64,000 nt of DNA, taken from Rugalucina vietnamica (Eukaryota > Mollusca > Bivalvia > Lucinida > Lucinidae). Under the pieces are notes generated by a model, which was not told the origin of the DNA, ran no database searches, and saw only the letters and a list, made by a program, of their open reading frames with translations. The DNA lies in assembly GCA_964017185.1 (NCBI GenBank), contig OZ024875.1:45277986-45341985 (forward strand). Direction: 5' to 3'. Both the position numbers and the translations under genes were made by a program. Shown piece by piece: positions 41,772 through 53,262 of this stretch. How positions within the stretch are numbered: position 1 is the stretch's first letter; each line of letters starts with the position of its first letter.

Positions 41772-43892
41772 CCAATCTCAATAAAGTATCTCTGCAAGGA
41801 TGCTCTTTCCTCTTCAATAAAAAGAAACATACCTCAGAAGAAGATCACCTCTAGATGGAATCTTCCCTGGATGACACCAGAAATCAAGAGGCTATGCCGC
41901 AAGAAGAAAAGAGCTTGGGATGCTGGAAGACATAACAGAAACAGCCACTACTGGAAACGCTATCTTAAGCTTAGCAAACTAGTAATAGATACAATCCAGG
42001 AGTCACACAGGACTTATGTCGACAACATCCTAAATGTCAGCATAAACGACAATCCTAAGAAATTCTACTCCTATATGAAGAAGAAGAAATCTGGGCAAAG
42101 CAACATCCCAGTCCTGAAATCTGATGGTAATCTCCTGAGTGAGCCAGCAGAAGTTGCAGAAGCCCTAAATTCTCAATACACCTCGCAGTTCACAAGAGAA
42201 CCAGATGGTCCCCTACCATCCATTAACGGTCAACCAGTACCTTCAATGCCGGACATAGAATTCACTGCCCCAGGCATAGAAAAGCTGCTCCAAAACCTGA
42301 ACCCAGCTAAAGCATCTGGCCCCGATATGGTCCCAGCAAGAATACTGAAACTGGCATCAAAGGAACTTGCACCAGTACTGAGCCTCATATACCAGCAGTC
42401 CTATGACACTGGCCAAGTACCATCCGACTGGCAGAAGGCGAACATCACAGCTGTCTTCAAAAAAGGCGACAAGACCAACCCGGCTAACTACAGACCAGTC
42501 GCATTGACCTGCACAGTCTGTAAATCTATGGAGCATATTATTTACAGCCAAATAATGAATCACCTTGACAGACACAACATTCTCATCGAATTCCAGCATG
42601 GATTCCGAGCCAATCACTCCTGCGAAACACAGTTACTCAACACAGTCGAAGACCTCTCCTGAAGACTTGACAGAAGGAAGACCACGGACTTGCTGATACT
42701 CGATTTCAGCAAAGCCTTTGATACTGTGGCTCACCGAAGACTTCTTCACAAGATCCAACATTATGGAGTCACTGGAAGGACCAACAGATGGATCAGTTCA
42801 TGGCTTTGCGACCGCCAGCAACGAGTTGTCCTTGATGGATCATCTTCATCAGACTCGCCAGTTCTCTCTGGTGTTCCGCAGGGCACTGTGCTGGGTCCAC
42901 TGATGTTTCTCCTGTATGTGAATGACATTGCAGCCAAGGTGTCACCCGAGACCACTGTCAAACTCTTTGCGGACGACTGTCTCGTGTACAGAACCATAGA
43001 ATCTGCCGCCGACTCAATTCAGCTGCAACAAGACCTCGACAGTATGGTGGATTGGTCAAATACCTGGCTTATGAGATTCAATGCCTCCAAATGCCACCTC
43101 CTCAAGATCAAGACCACAAAACAGAAATGCCTACCAACTGTTTACAACATCAAGGGAGTACAGCTACAGGAAGTCGATCATCACCCATACCTCGGTGTTG
43201 AACTCACTGCAGACTTGACCTGGAAAACCCACATCAGCAATATCACCAGCAAAGCAAACAGAATCCTCAACCTGCTACGTCGCCATCTTTACAGCTGCAA
43301 CCAGGAGGTGAAATCCAAAGCCTTCACATCCCTTGCCCGCCCACATCTAGAGTATTCCTCTTCCGTCTGGGACCCTTATCTCAAGCAAGATATTTTGACC
43401 ATCGAAAAAGTCCAGCGTAAGGGTGCCCGCTTCGTTACCGGAAACTACTCATACAGAGATAGTGTCACATCCATGCTGAATGACCTCCAGTGGCCACCTA
43501 TGCAGGATAGACGGAGATCACGAAGACTGACACATCTCTACAAGGCTGTCAACAACCTTTCACCTGTCAAAATCCCGGAATATGTCACACCTTCTTCTGG
43601 CCGCACGAGGACCTATGACCTTGCCTATTATATATACAGCTGAGAACAAACTACGAGCAGTACAAGTACAGCTTCCTGCCCAGAACCATCAGGGATTGGA
43701 ACGCACTACCCCCGGACCTTGTGCACGCCCTATCTGTAGACGAGTTCCAGAGCCGTCTGCAGAAATACACAGCCTAGACAACGCAGCTGCATAATGTTTT
43801 TAATTGTATATACGATGTTTTAACCATGTTGCTGACGCCACTTGCCCGTGATGCTTCGGCCCTGGGCAGTATTAAAGTAGAAGTAGAAGTAT
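41772..43892 (+). mobile_element. 5'-truncated non-LTR retrotransposon (LINE) with reverse transcriptase
   Basis: Coding similarity starts at about 41780 (SIKRNIPQKKITSRWNLPWM, then TPEIKRLCRKKKRAWDAGR), just upstream of the RT domain; the endonuclease domain is missing, so this is a typical 5' truncation. RT blocks are clear: ANITAVFKKGDKTNPANYRP, FQHGFRANHSCETQ, LLILDFSKAFDTVAHRRLL, GVPQGTVLGPLMFLLYVND and the catalytic LFADDCLVY. Two lesions break the frame: TGA at 42661-42663 (usually Arg) and a frameshift at about 43628-43640 inside a TATATA run, after which QLRTNYEQYKYSFLP to YTA is read in another frame, ending TAG at 43775-43777. A short 3' UTR ends in AGTAGAAGTAGAAGTA, a typical tandem tail. 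It resembles jockey/CR1-group LINEs; the element cannot be active. Confidence 0.9.
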
Positions 43893-44243
43893 AGGGCATG
43901 TTGGGATGACGTCATACAGGTAAGTTTGTTCATTCGGCGGAGGTACATTACTCGGTGTTTATCGCTATGCCATACCAAATTTGGAGCGCAAAATATGGAA
44001 TCAAAATGAAATTTTTCCATCAAAGCATTGCATATACTATTAGATTTCCGGATATAATTTATTCCAATGTAAGGAATGCGTAATATTTTGGTCAAATTAT
44101 GGTTTTATTAGCGTCTGAAAGTAGTAAACGCATAGCGATAATGACCGAGGTTACCACCTCCACCGAATGAAGAAAATAGCGGGAAAGGTGACCGATATTG
44201 ATTTTTTTTCACGGAAGAGTACCTTGCCGACATGCCCTATCCC
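43893..44243. mobile_element. MITE with inverted ends, abutting the LINE tail
   Basis: The left end (TAGGGCATGTTGGGATG, then TTCATTCGGCGGAGGT and TTTATCGCTATG) is mirrored at the right (CATAGCGATAATGACCG, ACCTCCACCGAATGAAG, CCGACATGCCCTA). It begins directly at the end of the LINE tail. No target duplication could be fixed. Confidence 0.72.
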
Positions 44244-44766
44244 ATCTTTCTTTATTGAGTATTGCGTCCGTTCTTTTTTCAGCCTTACTAAACTCATTTT
44301 GACTTTTTTCTATCAACCTTTTCTTTGAAGCGCACACCTGCACTGGCTGCACATAATCCTCGCGAGAGGGTGATGCAGCAGACATAGAAATAATGAATCC
44401 TTGCTGAGTCACGAAATCTAATGACAATTGATAAAACGTGTACCTTTGCTCAATTATATCATTTACTTAATTATTATGTTGAACTGAACTTACCTTTTGA
44501 AGTAAATTGAATCAAATAGTGAAGCAGTACGTCATGAAAAGAGAAAAATTACTTCTGAGAAATTTATTCAAGGGACTAATTTCTCCCCCATCCGAACCCC
44601 CTGGTGAAATAATGTCATTTGGCGTGTCACCAGTAAACTATTCAGATTCAGATTCAGATTCAAAATAATTTTCCATGGCAGGTTTGTTTCTTTTGTCTAA
44701 AGTATAAGCCGTTCCTGCCAGAAGTGCAACGGGATGCCGAAGTATGAAATTGTAACACAGATATAA
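44244..44766. other. Intergenic; unassigned minus-strand open frame
   Basis: A 72-codon frame on the minus strand (44427-44209) has a balanced amino-acid composition but starts in unique sequence and runs into the MITE; I see no family resemblance. CAGATT repeats occur at 44641-44663. Confidence 0.3.
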
Positions 44767-45318
44767 TACAAGTTGGCTTCTTTAAAAAGAAACCAATGAA
44801 AAGGTCAGCAGCCGTTTGTTATAAGAAATTACTTTTGCTCTAGATTTCAGTGTTGTTGATTCTCTGGTTCGTCATTAATTTCGATTCTCATACGTTTCAG
44901 TTTCGTTTCCTATACATGAATACCGTTTCTTGTTATGAACGCTCGACCAGTGTGTGTATCTGTCACTCAAGGCATTGACCAAAATTTCTGATGGTATGAA
45001 ATCAAAGCCAATACTAAAGGGAACACGATTACAATCAATATCATGTCGATTTGTAGAAAACTATTTTGCAGTGCAGTCAATTTGTGACAGAGTTCTGAAT
45101 TTTGACATGCAGCCTCATTACCAGAAACAGACCCACGGGTCCGATGTGATGGACTACAATTCAGTCATATAGAGTTCCTATAGTTTCTGTACCCCTCGTC
45201 AGGTACCTAAACCTAGATGCGCTATGATAAGCAGTCTCCACGATCGATATTTACCGCTATTTGACGGGGAGTGTCAACACTGGATAAATTAAATTGATTG
45301 CAGTGAACTGTCTAGTCA
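44767..45318 (+). repeat. Dispersed repeat R4, copy B (left part)
   Basis: Matches 3005-3565, from ACAAGTTGGCTTCTTTAAAA to GTGAACTGTCTAGTC. The copy is interrupted here and resumes at 46936. Confidence 0.8.
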
Positions 45319-45738
45319 ATATACACAGATACAAACAATACGTCACAACCCACGTGGTCTATATTATCCAGGTAAGTCAGGTGACTTTCACGTGACTTCT
45401 TTCCACTTCCGGGTGGCAAAAAAGCGACCCCAGTTCAATGAATGTGTAATAAATTGTAATGTTTTGATGCATTACAAATGTAAAATAATGTCAAAATATT
45501 ACTTGTTCATAACAAATTACATTTCCAAATATTTTAGCGCATTAATTGATGTGTGTTTCTAGTTTAGTATTATAAGTATTTAGCGTTTACTTCCCGTGCG
45601 GGATTAAAAAGGTTTGCATCCCAGTCAATCAAAAGTTTGTTTTTTTATACGGTAGAAATCAGATATCAACATTGAATAATTTCCGTGTTTGAGAAATGTT
45701 TGAAGCAAGTTTAAGTTTTATGAAAAACGAGTTTTATG

Positions 45739-45781
<43 letters not shown>
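45739..45781 (+). repeat. Poly(A) tract, ~43 bp
   Basis: Uninterrupted A run inside the R4 insertion. Confidence 0.95.
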
Positions 45782-45783
<2 letters not shown>

Positions 45784-45803
45784 TAAGCCGTTAGAAATTG
45801 GGT

Positions 45804-45857
<54 letters not shown>

Positions 45858-45869
45858 TCTCTCTCTCTC
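45804..45869. repeat. (CT)n microsatellite
   Basis: CT dinucleotide run with one CC interruption. Confidence 0.95.
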
Positions 45870-46935
45870 AAGAGCACACGATTTAATTATGTCTTGCATG
45901 CGGTGAAATAATAATAAAAAACACTAACACTTTTTTCAGTCCGTGGAATAAATATAATTTATCCACAAGTTATAATAACTTTTTGAAGTGTATCCATTTT
46001 TATTTACGACACTGGAATCATAATTATCTTTTTCTAGATCTAATCCATGTGATATCATCACCTGTTATGACATTTCGACCGACTGAACACCCACGCCGGC
46101 TGCCCCGGGGACTCATTAATCCATTTCATTCATATAGTACCCCAAGAATGTGTCATTTCTTTGAAGAGGGTGTAATAAATAATAATTAAAGAAGCCGACT
46201 ATCATGATTATGGGCATCGTAATTTGAGGTGTCATAAAACTGTTAACCGCGTTTCTTTCAAATTGATTATGATCATCAATATGTGTATAGCCTTTGAATA
46301 GTTATTATTTAAACTGGACTTAGTTATATTTCAATTTTATTATTCAATATAATTAATTATTTAATATATTCTTAAGAATGAAAAAGATGGAGAAAAAGGA
46401 GCAAAAATTCTTCATAAAAAGCGCTAAGATAAACGCACTTTTATTGATGTAAGGCTCGGTACAAACAAGGTAGGAAAAAGGAACAAGAACTAATTATTTA
46501 TTTAATTGTTTATTACCTATTTTTATTTATTTATTTATTTATTTTTCCATTATGAATGAATTTTTTAGTCTGATTGCGGACGTGGCCGCATAATGGCGCA
46601 AATTGTTATTTAATTATAAGTCATATCTAAGTAATACATATTTTCGTTCGCGCGCGGATCCAACGTCGTTTGCCCAAGGTGTGAGAAATTAAATTCTTTA
46701 TAAAAGAGCCAAAGGCAAAAAACTATTTGTAATTTTGTATTTAAATGTCATCGTTGTTCCCTGATTGGGATGGCGGCACACATTTTACTTTAATTTAAAC
46801 TCAGTAATGTATGTAAACAACATTGAACCGGAAATGTTTTTGCCACCCGGAAGTGAAAGTTTTAACCACAATGCAACGCGCACTACGTCATCGAGGTCAA
46901 GGTCAAATAATGTAAACAATAATATTGTACCTGTC

Positions 46936-47075
46936 TATAGACGGGTTTACTAGTTTTTATTAAGCGCTTTATGTGACAAAACGTAATTGTGGGAGAGCAG
47001 TCGATCATGGGTACAATTTTCTTCATATTCAAAGTAAACACTGTGGAAAAGGTCCTGAGGGACCTTTTCCAATAA
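46936..47075 (+). repeat. Dispersed repeat R4, copy B (right part)
   Basis: Matches 3575-3718: TATAGACGGGTTTACTAG to the GGAAAAGGTCC / GGACCTTTTCC palindrome. Confidence 0.8.
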
Positions 47076-47238
47076 GTAGGTATTACTTCCCGAGTAATGA
47101 ATATGCCTTACGTCATGATTTTCGTTCTAGCTTAATAGGATTAATAGGACGCTGATGTATACCGTCACCATGTTAATATATTTAAACCCCTCTAACAATT
47201 TTATTAGTGTTTTCTCTCATTTTCACTCATCTTTAATT

Positions 47239-47239
<1 letters not shown>

Positions 47240-47282
<43 letters not shown>
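47240..47282. repeat. (AC)n microsatellite
   Basis: About 21 AC units. Confidence 0.95.
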
Positions 47283-47284
<2 letters not shown>

Positions 47285-47456
47285 CATACGGGCGGCAACG
47301 ACCGAAGACGTGACAATGAGTGTATTATCTACTACGCCCCTTAAAGTTATATGAAGCGTAGAGTACTACCCAATAAACATTTCTGCAAATACAAAATTCA
47401 AACATCTCAAAGGAAACCGCAAAAATAGAATTTTTCAATTTTCCCAATATATTTAG

Positions 47457-49097
47457 TAGGGATGTCAACCGGAGTCCGAACGTTCGAACTTCGGATCCCG
47501 TACAGAAGTTCGGATCCAAATTTTAGCATCCGGACGTTCGCTAAAAATCGATATGTCCAATATTTAGGTAAATTGCCATTAATATATAACAAAAATACAC
47601 AGAATAGGAAACAAGGTATTTAATACGTCTAAACATGAAGTGTCAAAGGTCAATCAGGTGTAGCAGGTTAACGGGACAATACAGGTCACGGGGAAGCGAC
47701 AATAAACAAAGAAAGGATTAAAGATGATAATTGGCCTCTTTTGTTGCATTTTGAAAACGATATGATTCACACTTATCGAGTTTTAAAAATTAATAATTAT
47801 ACAGACCGTCGCACATCAAAACAACATGTCAGATGATTTAACAGATTATGTTTTGGGATTAGACAAAGCAAGTATGCTTACTTTGATCTTAATTTGACAA
47901 ATCAAATAGGTGGATTCTTAAGCTGGCCCGTTTATGCAAAGAAGAAACAAATTCAGAATACCATAATACTGTGACTTAAGTCCAATTCGCATGCGCCAAA
48001 AATACACACGTGTAAAATACTCCGGTGTGCAAATTTTACTCGGGATAAGTAAATGGCGCATGCGAACGCAAATACACACCGGAGTATATTTACATATGGG
48101 TAAAATTTACTCCTGGGTCTGATCATGACCAGATGCAAATTTTATTTTTACAAATACACACGTGTAAATATACTATTATGTCCCATGCGAACGCATTTGT
48201 AAAATTTACCCATGAGTATTTTTTATTTCAAGTCAATATTCTGCTTTTAGATAACAAATTTTCACATTTTTTGTTCCTAACTGATTATATGACAGTTGCT
48301 GAAACTGTGGACATTGTTGCTAAATAAGAGTTTATTGCCATTCATAACATTTTAGATCATAAGGAGTGCAAACAGCCACACTATTTCTTCATCATTCTTG
48401 GTTAGGATTCTTGGGGCATTTTAACAGTTATTCCTTGTAAAAGGATGAAAAAAGAGAACTGTATAACTGCTAAGGTTATGCCTGACCATTACATGATGCC
48501 CCTCTGCTGCCAAAGTTTACATGAACACCTTGAAGCAGCCTCTTCTTGTTTTGCAAATACAGAAAACTTAAATGAACAGGTTTTAATCCAGAAATGATAA
48601 ATTTACCTACAAAAATACTCCTGGCGATAAAACACATGCGAACGCAATTTAAATTTACTCTCAGGTTGATTTGCACACCGGAGTATAAATACACACCGGA
48701 GTATATTTACACGCGTGTATTTTTTGCGCATGCGAATTGGACTTAAATTAAATTTGTTTTCGGACTTGCCAGTTCGACAAAATGGGAACTCGGTGAATGT
48801 TCGTGAATTTTTTATAATGGCATAATCATTATGAGTATTGCTGTTTTAGCGTGATTTTTGTTACTTTTGTGAATGTAAATGAATTTGCCTAAATTGCATG
48901 GTGTTTCGTTTCTGCGTAGCATCAAAGGAAACAACGCCAAGCTCAGTGTCTCTTGAGTATGAATGTTCTTTCGAGGACATACATGTAAATGTACATATAA
49001 TATTGACCTTATCCGAAATAAATGCGAACGTTCGAACCATCCGGATGTTTGTATCCGAACGTCCGAACCTTAAATCTGACACCGAATGACATCCCTA
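47457..49097. mobile_element. Non-autonomous hAT-like transposon with 8-bp target duplication
   Basis: Ends TAGGGATGTCAACCGG and (inverse) CCGAATGACATCCCTA, flanked by a perfect 8-bp direct repeat ATATTTAG at 47449-47456 and 49098-49105. An 8-bp duplication and YAGGG-type ends are hallmarks of the hAT superfamily. Subterminal CGAACGTTCG and TCCGAACGTCCGAAC motifs lie near both ends. No transposase is present. A second MITE (47980-48742) is inserted inside. Confidence 0.85.
47980..48742. mobile_element. TTAA-flanked MITE nested in the hAT element
   Basis: Ends GTCCAATTCGCATGCGC / GCGCATGCGAATTGGAC are flanked by TTAA at 47976-47979 and 48743-48746. Inside are many TACACACGTGTAAA and CACACCGGAGTATA motifs. 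TTAA duplications are used by piggyBac and a few other superfamilies; the assignment is open. A related right-hand part lies at 63597-63792. Confidence 0.85.
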
Positions 49098-49163
49098 ATA
49101 TTTAGTCTATTGGAAGCATGAGTTGCCATAACAACTAGAGGTATTAAAATAGAATAATCTTTC

Positions 49164-49630
49164 CCCCGCCTGTAGGCTCGGGGAGGGGGGGGGGGGGTAA
49201 CTCGGAGGTAATATTAATTGGTACGGACGTGCCGCCCGATACTTTAAAACATACCCCATTCATATATCTGGTAATCGAAAAAAGGGACCCATTCATATAT
49301 CATGCCTTCGAAAAAAGTGACCCATTCATATATTTGATTGTACAAAATTTTGACCTATACATAATTATATACAAATATTTCGACTTTCTGAGCGGTGTAT
49401 GTCAGCAAAAAGTGCTCTTAAACATGGATGTCCGAAAAATTTGGTCATTCATAGACTAAATATGGAAAAATGGGGCCATTCATATATTTTGACTTGAAAA
49501 AGGTAACCCATTCATATATCTGGCGAGGCTGAAAAAGGGGGCTATTCGGGCGGCACATCCCTACTACGTCATATATAGGTAGTTACCCCCCCCCCTACCC
49601 CCCCCCCCCCCCCCCCCCCGAGCCTGTAGG
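49164..49630. mobile_element. Small element with G/C-tract inverted ends and ATTCATATAT repeats
   Basis: The outer inverted sequences GCCTGTAGGCTCGGGG + G-run and C-run + CCGAGCCTGTAGG frame inner inverted repeats ACGTGCCGCCCGATA / TATTCGGGCGGCACAT (written as TTCGGGCGGCACATCCCTA at 49543). The interior has about five CCATTCATATAT repeats. Confidence 0.6.
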
Positions 49631-49734
49631 TGATACACTTGTAATATGGAAGCAGTCGGTCTAATGTCTTCGGAAGAAACGTCATTTGAAAATATTGTTG
49701 GGCGAACGGCGGGTACCTGCCAAATTATTTAAGG

Positions 49735-49925
49735 TCACCCAACTAATGAGACTTCGGTTCACGTACTGAAGAAGTATGGCACGGTTATTTTTGCTGGTCA
49801 CGTTGATTTGGGGTTTAACGTTTCACCATCTGTTTGTAGTCTCATCCGACATACTGGAGAAGCCAGAGATCGAACCTGCGGCCCCTAGTTTACAAGTGAC
49901 CGAGCCATGGAGGCTTCTATGTTAC
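49735..49925 (-). repeat. tRNA-derived SINE (minus strand)
   Basis: On the minus strand CATGGCTCGGTCACTTG precedes GCAGGTTCGATCTCTGGC (B box) and TTCTCCAGTATGTCGG. The TTCTCCAGT junction also follows the B box at 8640, so both probably belong to one family. Confidence 0.6.
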
Positions 49926-50271
49926 TATTTGTGCACTTTGACATGACACACACAAAGGCAGTACGTGCTACATGTAATGGCAATCTAAACATTGTAGTCG
50001 TGTTATTTAGATCAATCACATCCTTGTCTGTCTACATTTATATGTGCATGCGTTAACGTTAAAATGCATTGGACGTCCCAATATTCCTATTAAACAACAA
50101 ACCCATTTCCATTCATATTTATAGTAATACATATTTGTCGCTGGTCTAAGATGAAAGAGTTTTTGATATGAAAATGTCCTTTTCCGTACAATAGCGGTAA
50201 ATTAAACAGAACATGATAAAGCATGTAGCTTGCGACGTAACATGGTCTTGTTTAATGTGATTTATGCTACA
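49926..50271. other. Intergenic, nothing recognised
   Basis: No gene or named repeat is seen here. Confidence 0.35.
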
Positions 50272-50565
50272 GGATCTAACATTGTCTGCCCAATCAGGAT
50301 AACATGTCCATGAAATGTATACCCCCTTGAACCCCACTTTTATATAGTAAAACTGGGGTTTACAGGGGTATACCTATTTTTCTTATTTTTGCTCCAAAGC
50401 ATAGATTGTGGGTACTCGTTAGAACCGCCTCGCCGAGGTTCTAACGTGTACCCACAAACTATGTTTGAGCAAAAATAAGAAAAAACAAACATAAAAAAAC
50501 AACATTTTTTTCCAACTTTAAAAATCTCTGTATATTGCATGGGCGTGTTTCAGTTTCATGATGCT
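50272..50565 (-). mobile_element. M2 MITE copy
   Basis: AACATGTCCATGAAATGTAT end, ACCCCACTTTTATATAGTAA hairpin apex, CGTTAGAACCGCCTCGCCGA centre, GCATGGGCGTGTTTC end. Near-complete; the apex loop is short here. Confidence 0.8.
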
Positions 50566-51194
50566 ACTCACGGCTGATCCGCAAGTCGCTGATGTATAGG
50601 CTGCGGTTAATTGTTATTTAAGGAAGTGTTTGTTTAAATTGTCTTTTAATAGATATATTTGCAGGTAAAATGTTCATTTTTTTTTTTTCGTTTACATAAT
50701 ATATCCTACATCATTTGTCAATTAGAAACGGTGAGATAGACAACCGAGTATTCGTCAAAATAAGCTTAAGGATCATACGTGTCCGCAGTATTCTAGCTTC
50801 GGAAATTTTATATAACATGCAAAAAGAATTTATAATAGGACCAAGTCAAACGGATAAGGTAGAGTATGTTTTTTTTGTACAATTACAATATTAATCGAAA
50901 AGTAACAAACCTTGTTGCATAGTGTTTGTACTGGTTGGGTTGTTGTTTTCTGTTTACCGACAGGTAAGAGAGAGGACCAATTTTCAGCAGAAACACTAGA
51001 TAACATATGAAATTGGAACAACAGGTGTATCCGAGAGTAAATCTTTTCAGAATGTGTTTTAAACTTCTCCTCATGAAATCGTTTACTTTGGGGTATTTAT
51101 CAAGAAAAAACAACAAAAAACCTTCATTTTCTATGACTCATTGCCATGCATATCAAAGAAACACACACTAACTATATAATGTACCGTAGTCGTT

Positions 51195-51565
51195 CTAATT
51201 AGCGCGCAGTGCGCTTAACTTTTCAAAATAACATAACATTAGGGTAACAAAATATCGTCCTAATTAGCGCACACTACGAACGAAAACATCACATAAACTG
51301 CTGGAATAACCAAATCGCAAATATCAAACATGACGTCATTTTAGTATTTCAATCCTTACAAAATAGTGTCTGATCATATAAGGTTAAGGTTTATCTTAAT
51401 GATGCGGTTAATACGGTGTTCACGTGTAAAAATGACATACACTACAAAAATGCAAGTCGAACAGTGTGCGCTTATGCACATATTTTTTTTTTTTTTTTTT
51501 TTTTGAAAACGACCAGGGTGTGCGCTTATTGGAGCATATGCGCTAATTAGAACGAAACGAATAGT
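51195..51565. mobile_element. Inverted-repeat MITE
   Basis: CGTTCTAATTAGCGCGCAGT and GTGCGCTTA at the left are mirrored by ATGCGCTAATTAGAACG at the right. An internal copy GTCCTAATTAGCGCACAC and a poly-T tract (51482-51504) are present. Confidence 0.6.
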
Positions 51566-51632
51566 ATTATGCAGTATTGACACCCTTATAATAATTTGAC
51601 TGATCGGATAGAGTTGGTTTCTGCTGGTTCTA

Positions 51633-51867
51633 AATGGGCCTGTGCGTGAAAAAACCAACAATTTGGGTTCCGACCTGGTCTGACACAAATCAGCCTGTAC
51701 TGTCACAGAAGCAGGCTAGAAGCTTGGTATTGCGGATTTAAGAAGAAGGATTGTACTATCCGTGCAGCGAAAATAAAGCCGCTGATCAGCTGTGCAGTTA
51801 CCGCACAGCTGATCTGCGGCTTTGTTTTCGCCAATGCAAATTGTTGGTTTTCACATGCGGTGGCTCA
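51633..51867 (-). mobile_element. M1 MITE copy just upstream of peroxidase exon 1
   Basis: GCCGCTGATCAGCTGTGCAG / CGCACAGCTGATCTGCGGC centre; right end ACATGCGGTGGCTCA. It ends 21 bp before the peroxidase start codon. Confidence 0.8.
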
Positions 51868-51888
51868 GATAATAAAATCTTACTGCAG

Positions 51889-52030
51889 ATGGTTCGTTTT
51901 GTCCGGCCATGGGTTATTGTCTTGGTCGTGACGACATGTCTCGCTCACCAAATATTGGCTCAAGACTTTGCTACCCTCGCCATGACGGCTCGTGCCCAAG
52001 CTGATGCCGATGCGACCAGATTTGCTGGAG
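51889..52030 (+). CDS. Peroxidase exon 1 (start, signal peptide)
   Basis: ATG directly follows CTTACTGCAG, so this may be an internal exon behind a 5' UTR exon. Encodes the signal peptide and DADATRFAG. Donor GTAACG. Confidence 0.88.
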
Positions 52031-53219
52031 GTAACGAACGACCTTTCGCTATGGAGTCACACATGCTCCAGAGAATCCATTTTTTTTTTCAACTCATATT
52101 TTGGGTTAGGGTCACGCCCAGGCGAAATAGAGGCCATGGTCGACCATGGTCGTCATGTTTTTTGATGGTTGATTGTTAAAATGTTCAACCATGGTCATGA
52201 GTACCATGGTAGACTATGTTCAACCATAGTCATGACCATGGTAGACCATGTTCAAACATGGCCATTTTAAAGACCATCAAAAAGCGTGGTGCCATTTAAC
52301 AAAACATGGTAGTCCATGGTATTTCATGGTAGTTCATGGTCATGTGGCCATCATTTTTGCCTGAATGAGACATGCCTTTTATAGTCATTGTGTATAAGAA
52401 TATAAAGTGCCTTACTTCTCGTTCGTACCCATAAACAGTCAACAATCAGAATAAACACGTAGATTTCCCACCTAACGCAGCGCAAGTTTATCTATTTTTG
52501 CTTTATGTTTGCTTTGTTGCAATTTTAGACGCTGGAGGAGGACTAACAGTCAGTCAAATGCAGTCTTTGCAACATGGCAACCGATTGGTCTCAGCTAGTA
52601 GGCCACAAAGCGCGGCGTCTGGTCAGGGTCTGTACATTTCTTGTTCACGTGATATTATCATAAACGCACAACAAAAATAGAAAATAATAAAGAAAATGCA
52701 ACCAATCGCCTATTTGCTTGAAAACAGTTGCTTGTGAAGGCCACGAATATTGATGATCATCATCGTGTTAAATTGAATGCGTTTCATAATTGTTATAATC
52801 ATTGCTTCAACGTTGATGTTATTGTTTTCAAGCTGCCGGAGCAAGGCCCGAGGTTACGGGTTTTGGTGCATTTGCCCCCTCCGAAGGAGGTGGTTTGACC
52901 GCCAGTCAACAACAGCTGAAAAACCATGGCAACCAAAGAGTATCTGGCGAGAGAGCAATACGTGGTCGGACATTCGAACGAACTGGGCGAGCATTCAGAG
53001 CACTGTAAGTAGTTTTATAATTGGAGACAGAGAATAATGTGTAAATGGCCGCAAAAGTTTCCATACCGGGCTGTAATCAGAAATGTTGCTAGACTTTGTA
53101 TCCCAACATATTGTGGACACAAAAGGCAATAAAGTATCTTTAAACTGATATTGTTATAACTATTATCATCATCAGTAATATTGTTTTTGTTGTGTTATTA
53201 CATGTATTATTATTATCAT

Positions 53220-53262
<43 letters not shown>

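Larger units (their letters stand above)
45319..46935. mobile_element. ~1.6-kb insertion in R4, inverted-repeat ends
   Basis: Compared with copy A, this block is extra. Its left end has ACAGATACAAACAAT and then CACTTCCGGGTGGCAAAAA; its right end has the inverse (TTTTTGCCACCCGGAAGTG, then TTGTACCTGTC). TATA borders both sides, so a TA or TATA target duplication is likely. It contains a poly(A) tract and a (CT)n run but no transposase frame. Confidence 0.62.

Noticed and set aside
44209-44427. 72-codon minus-strand frame as a gene
   Set aside because: Part lies in a MITE, no start context or splice partner is visible, and no family resemblance is seen.
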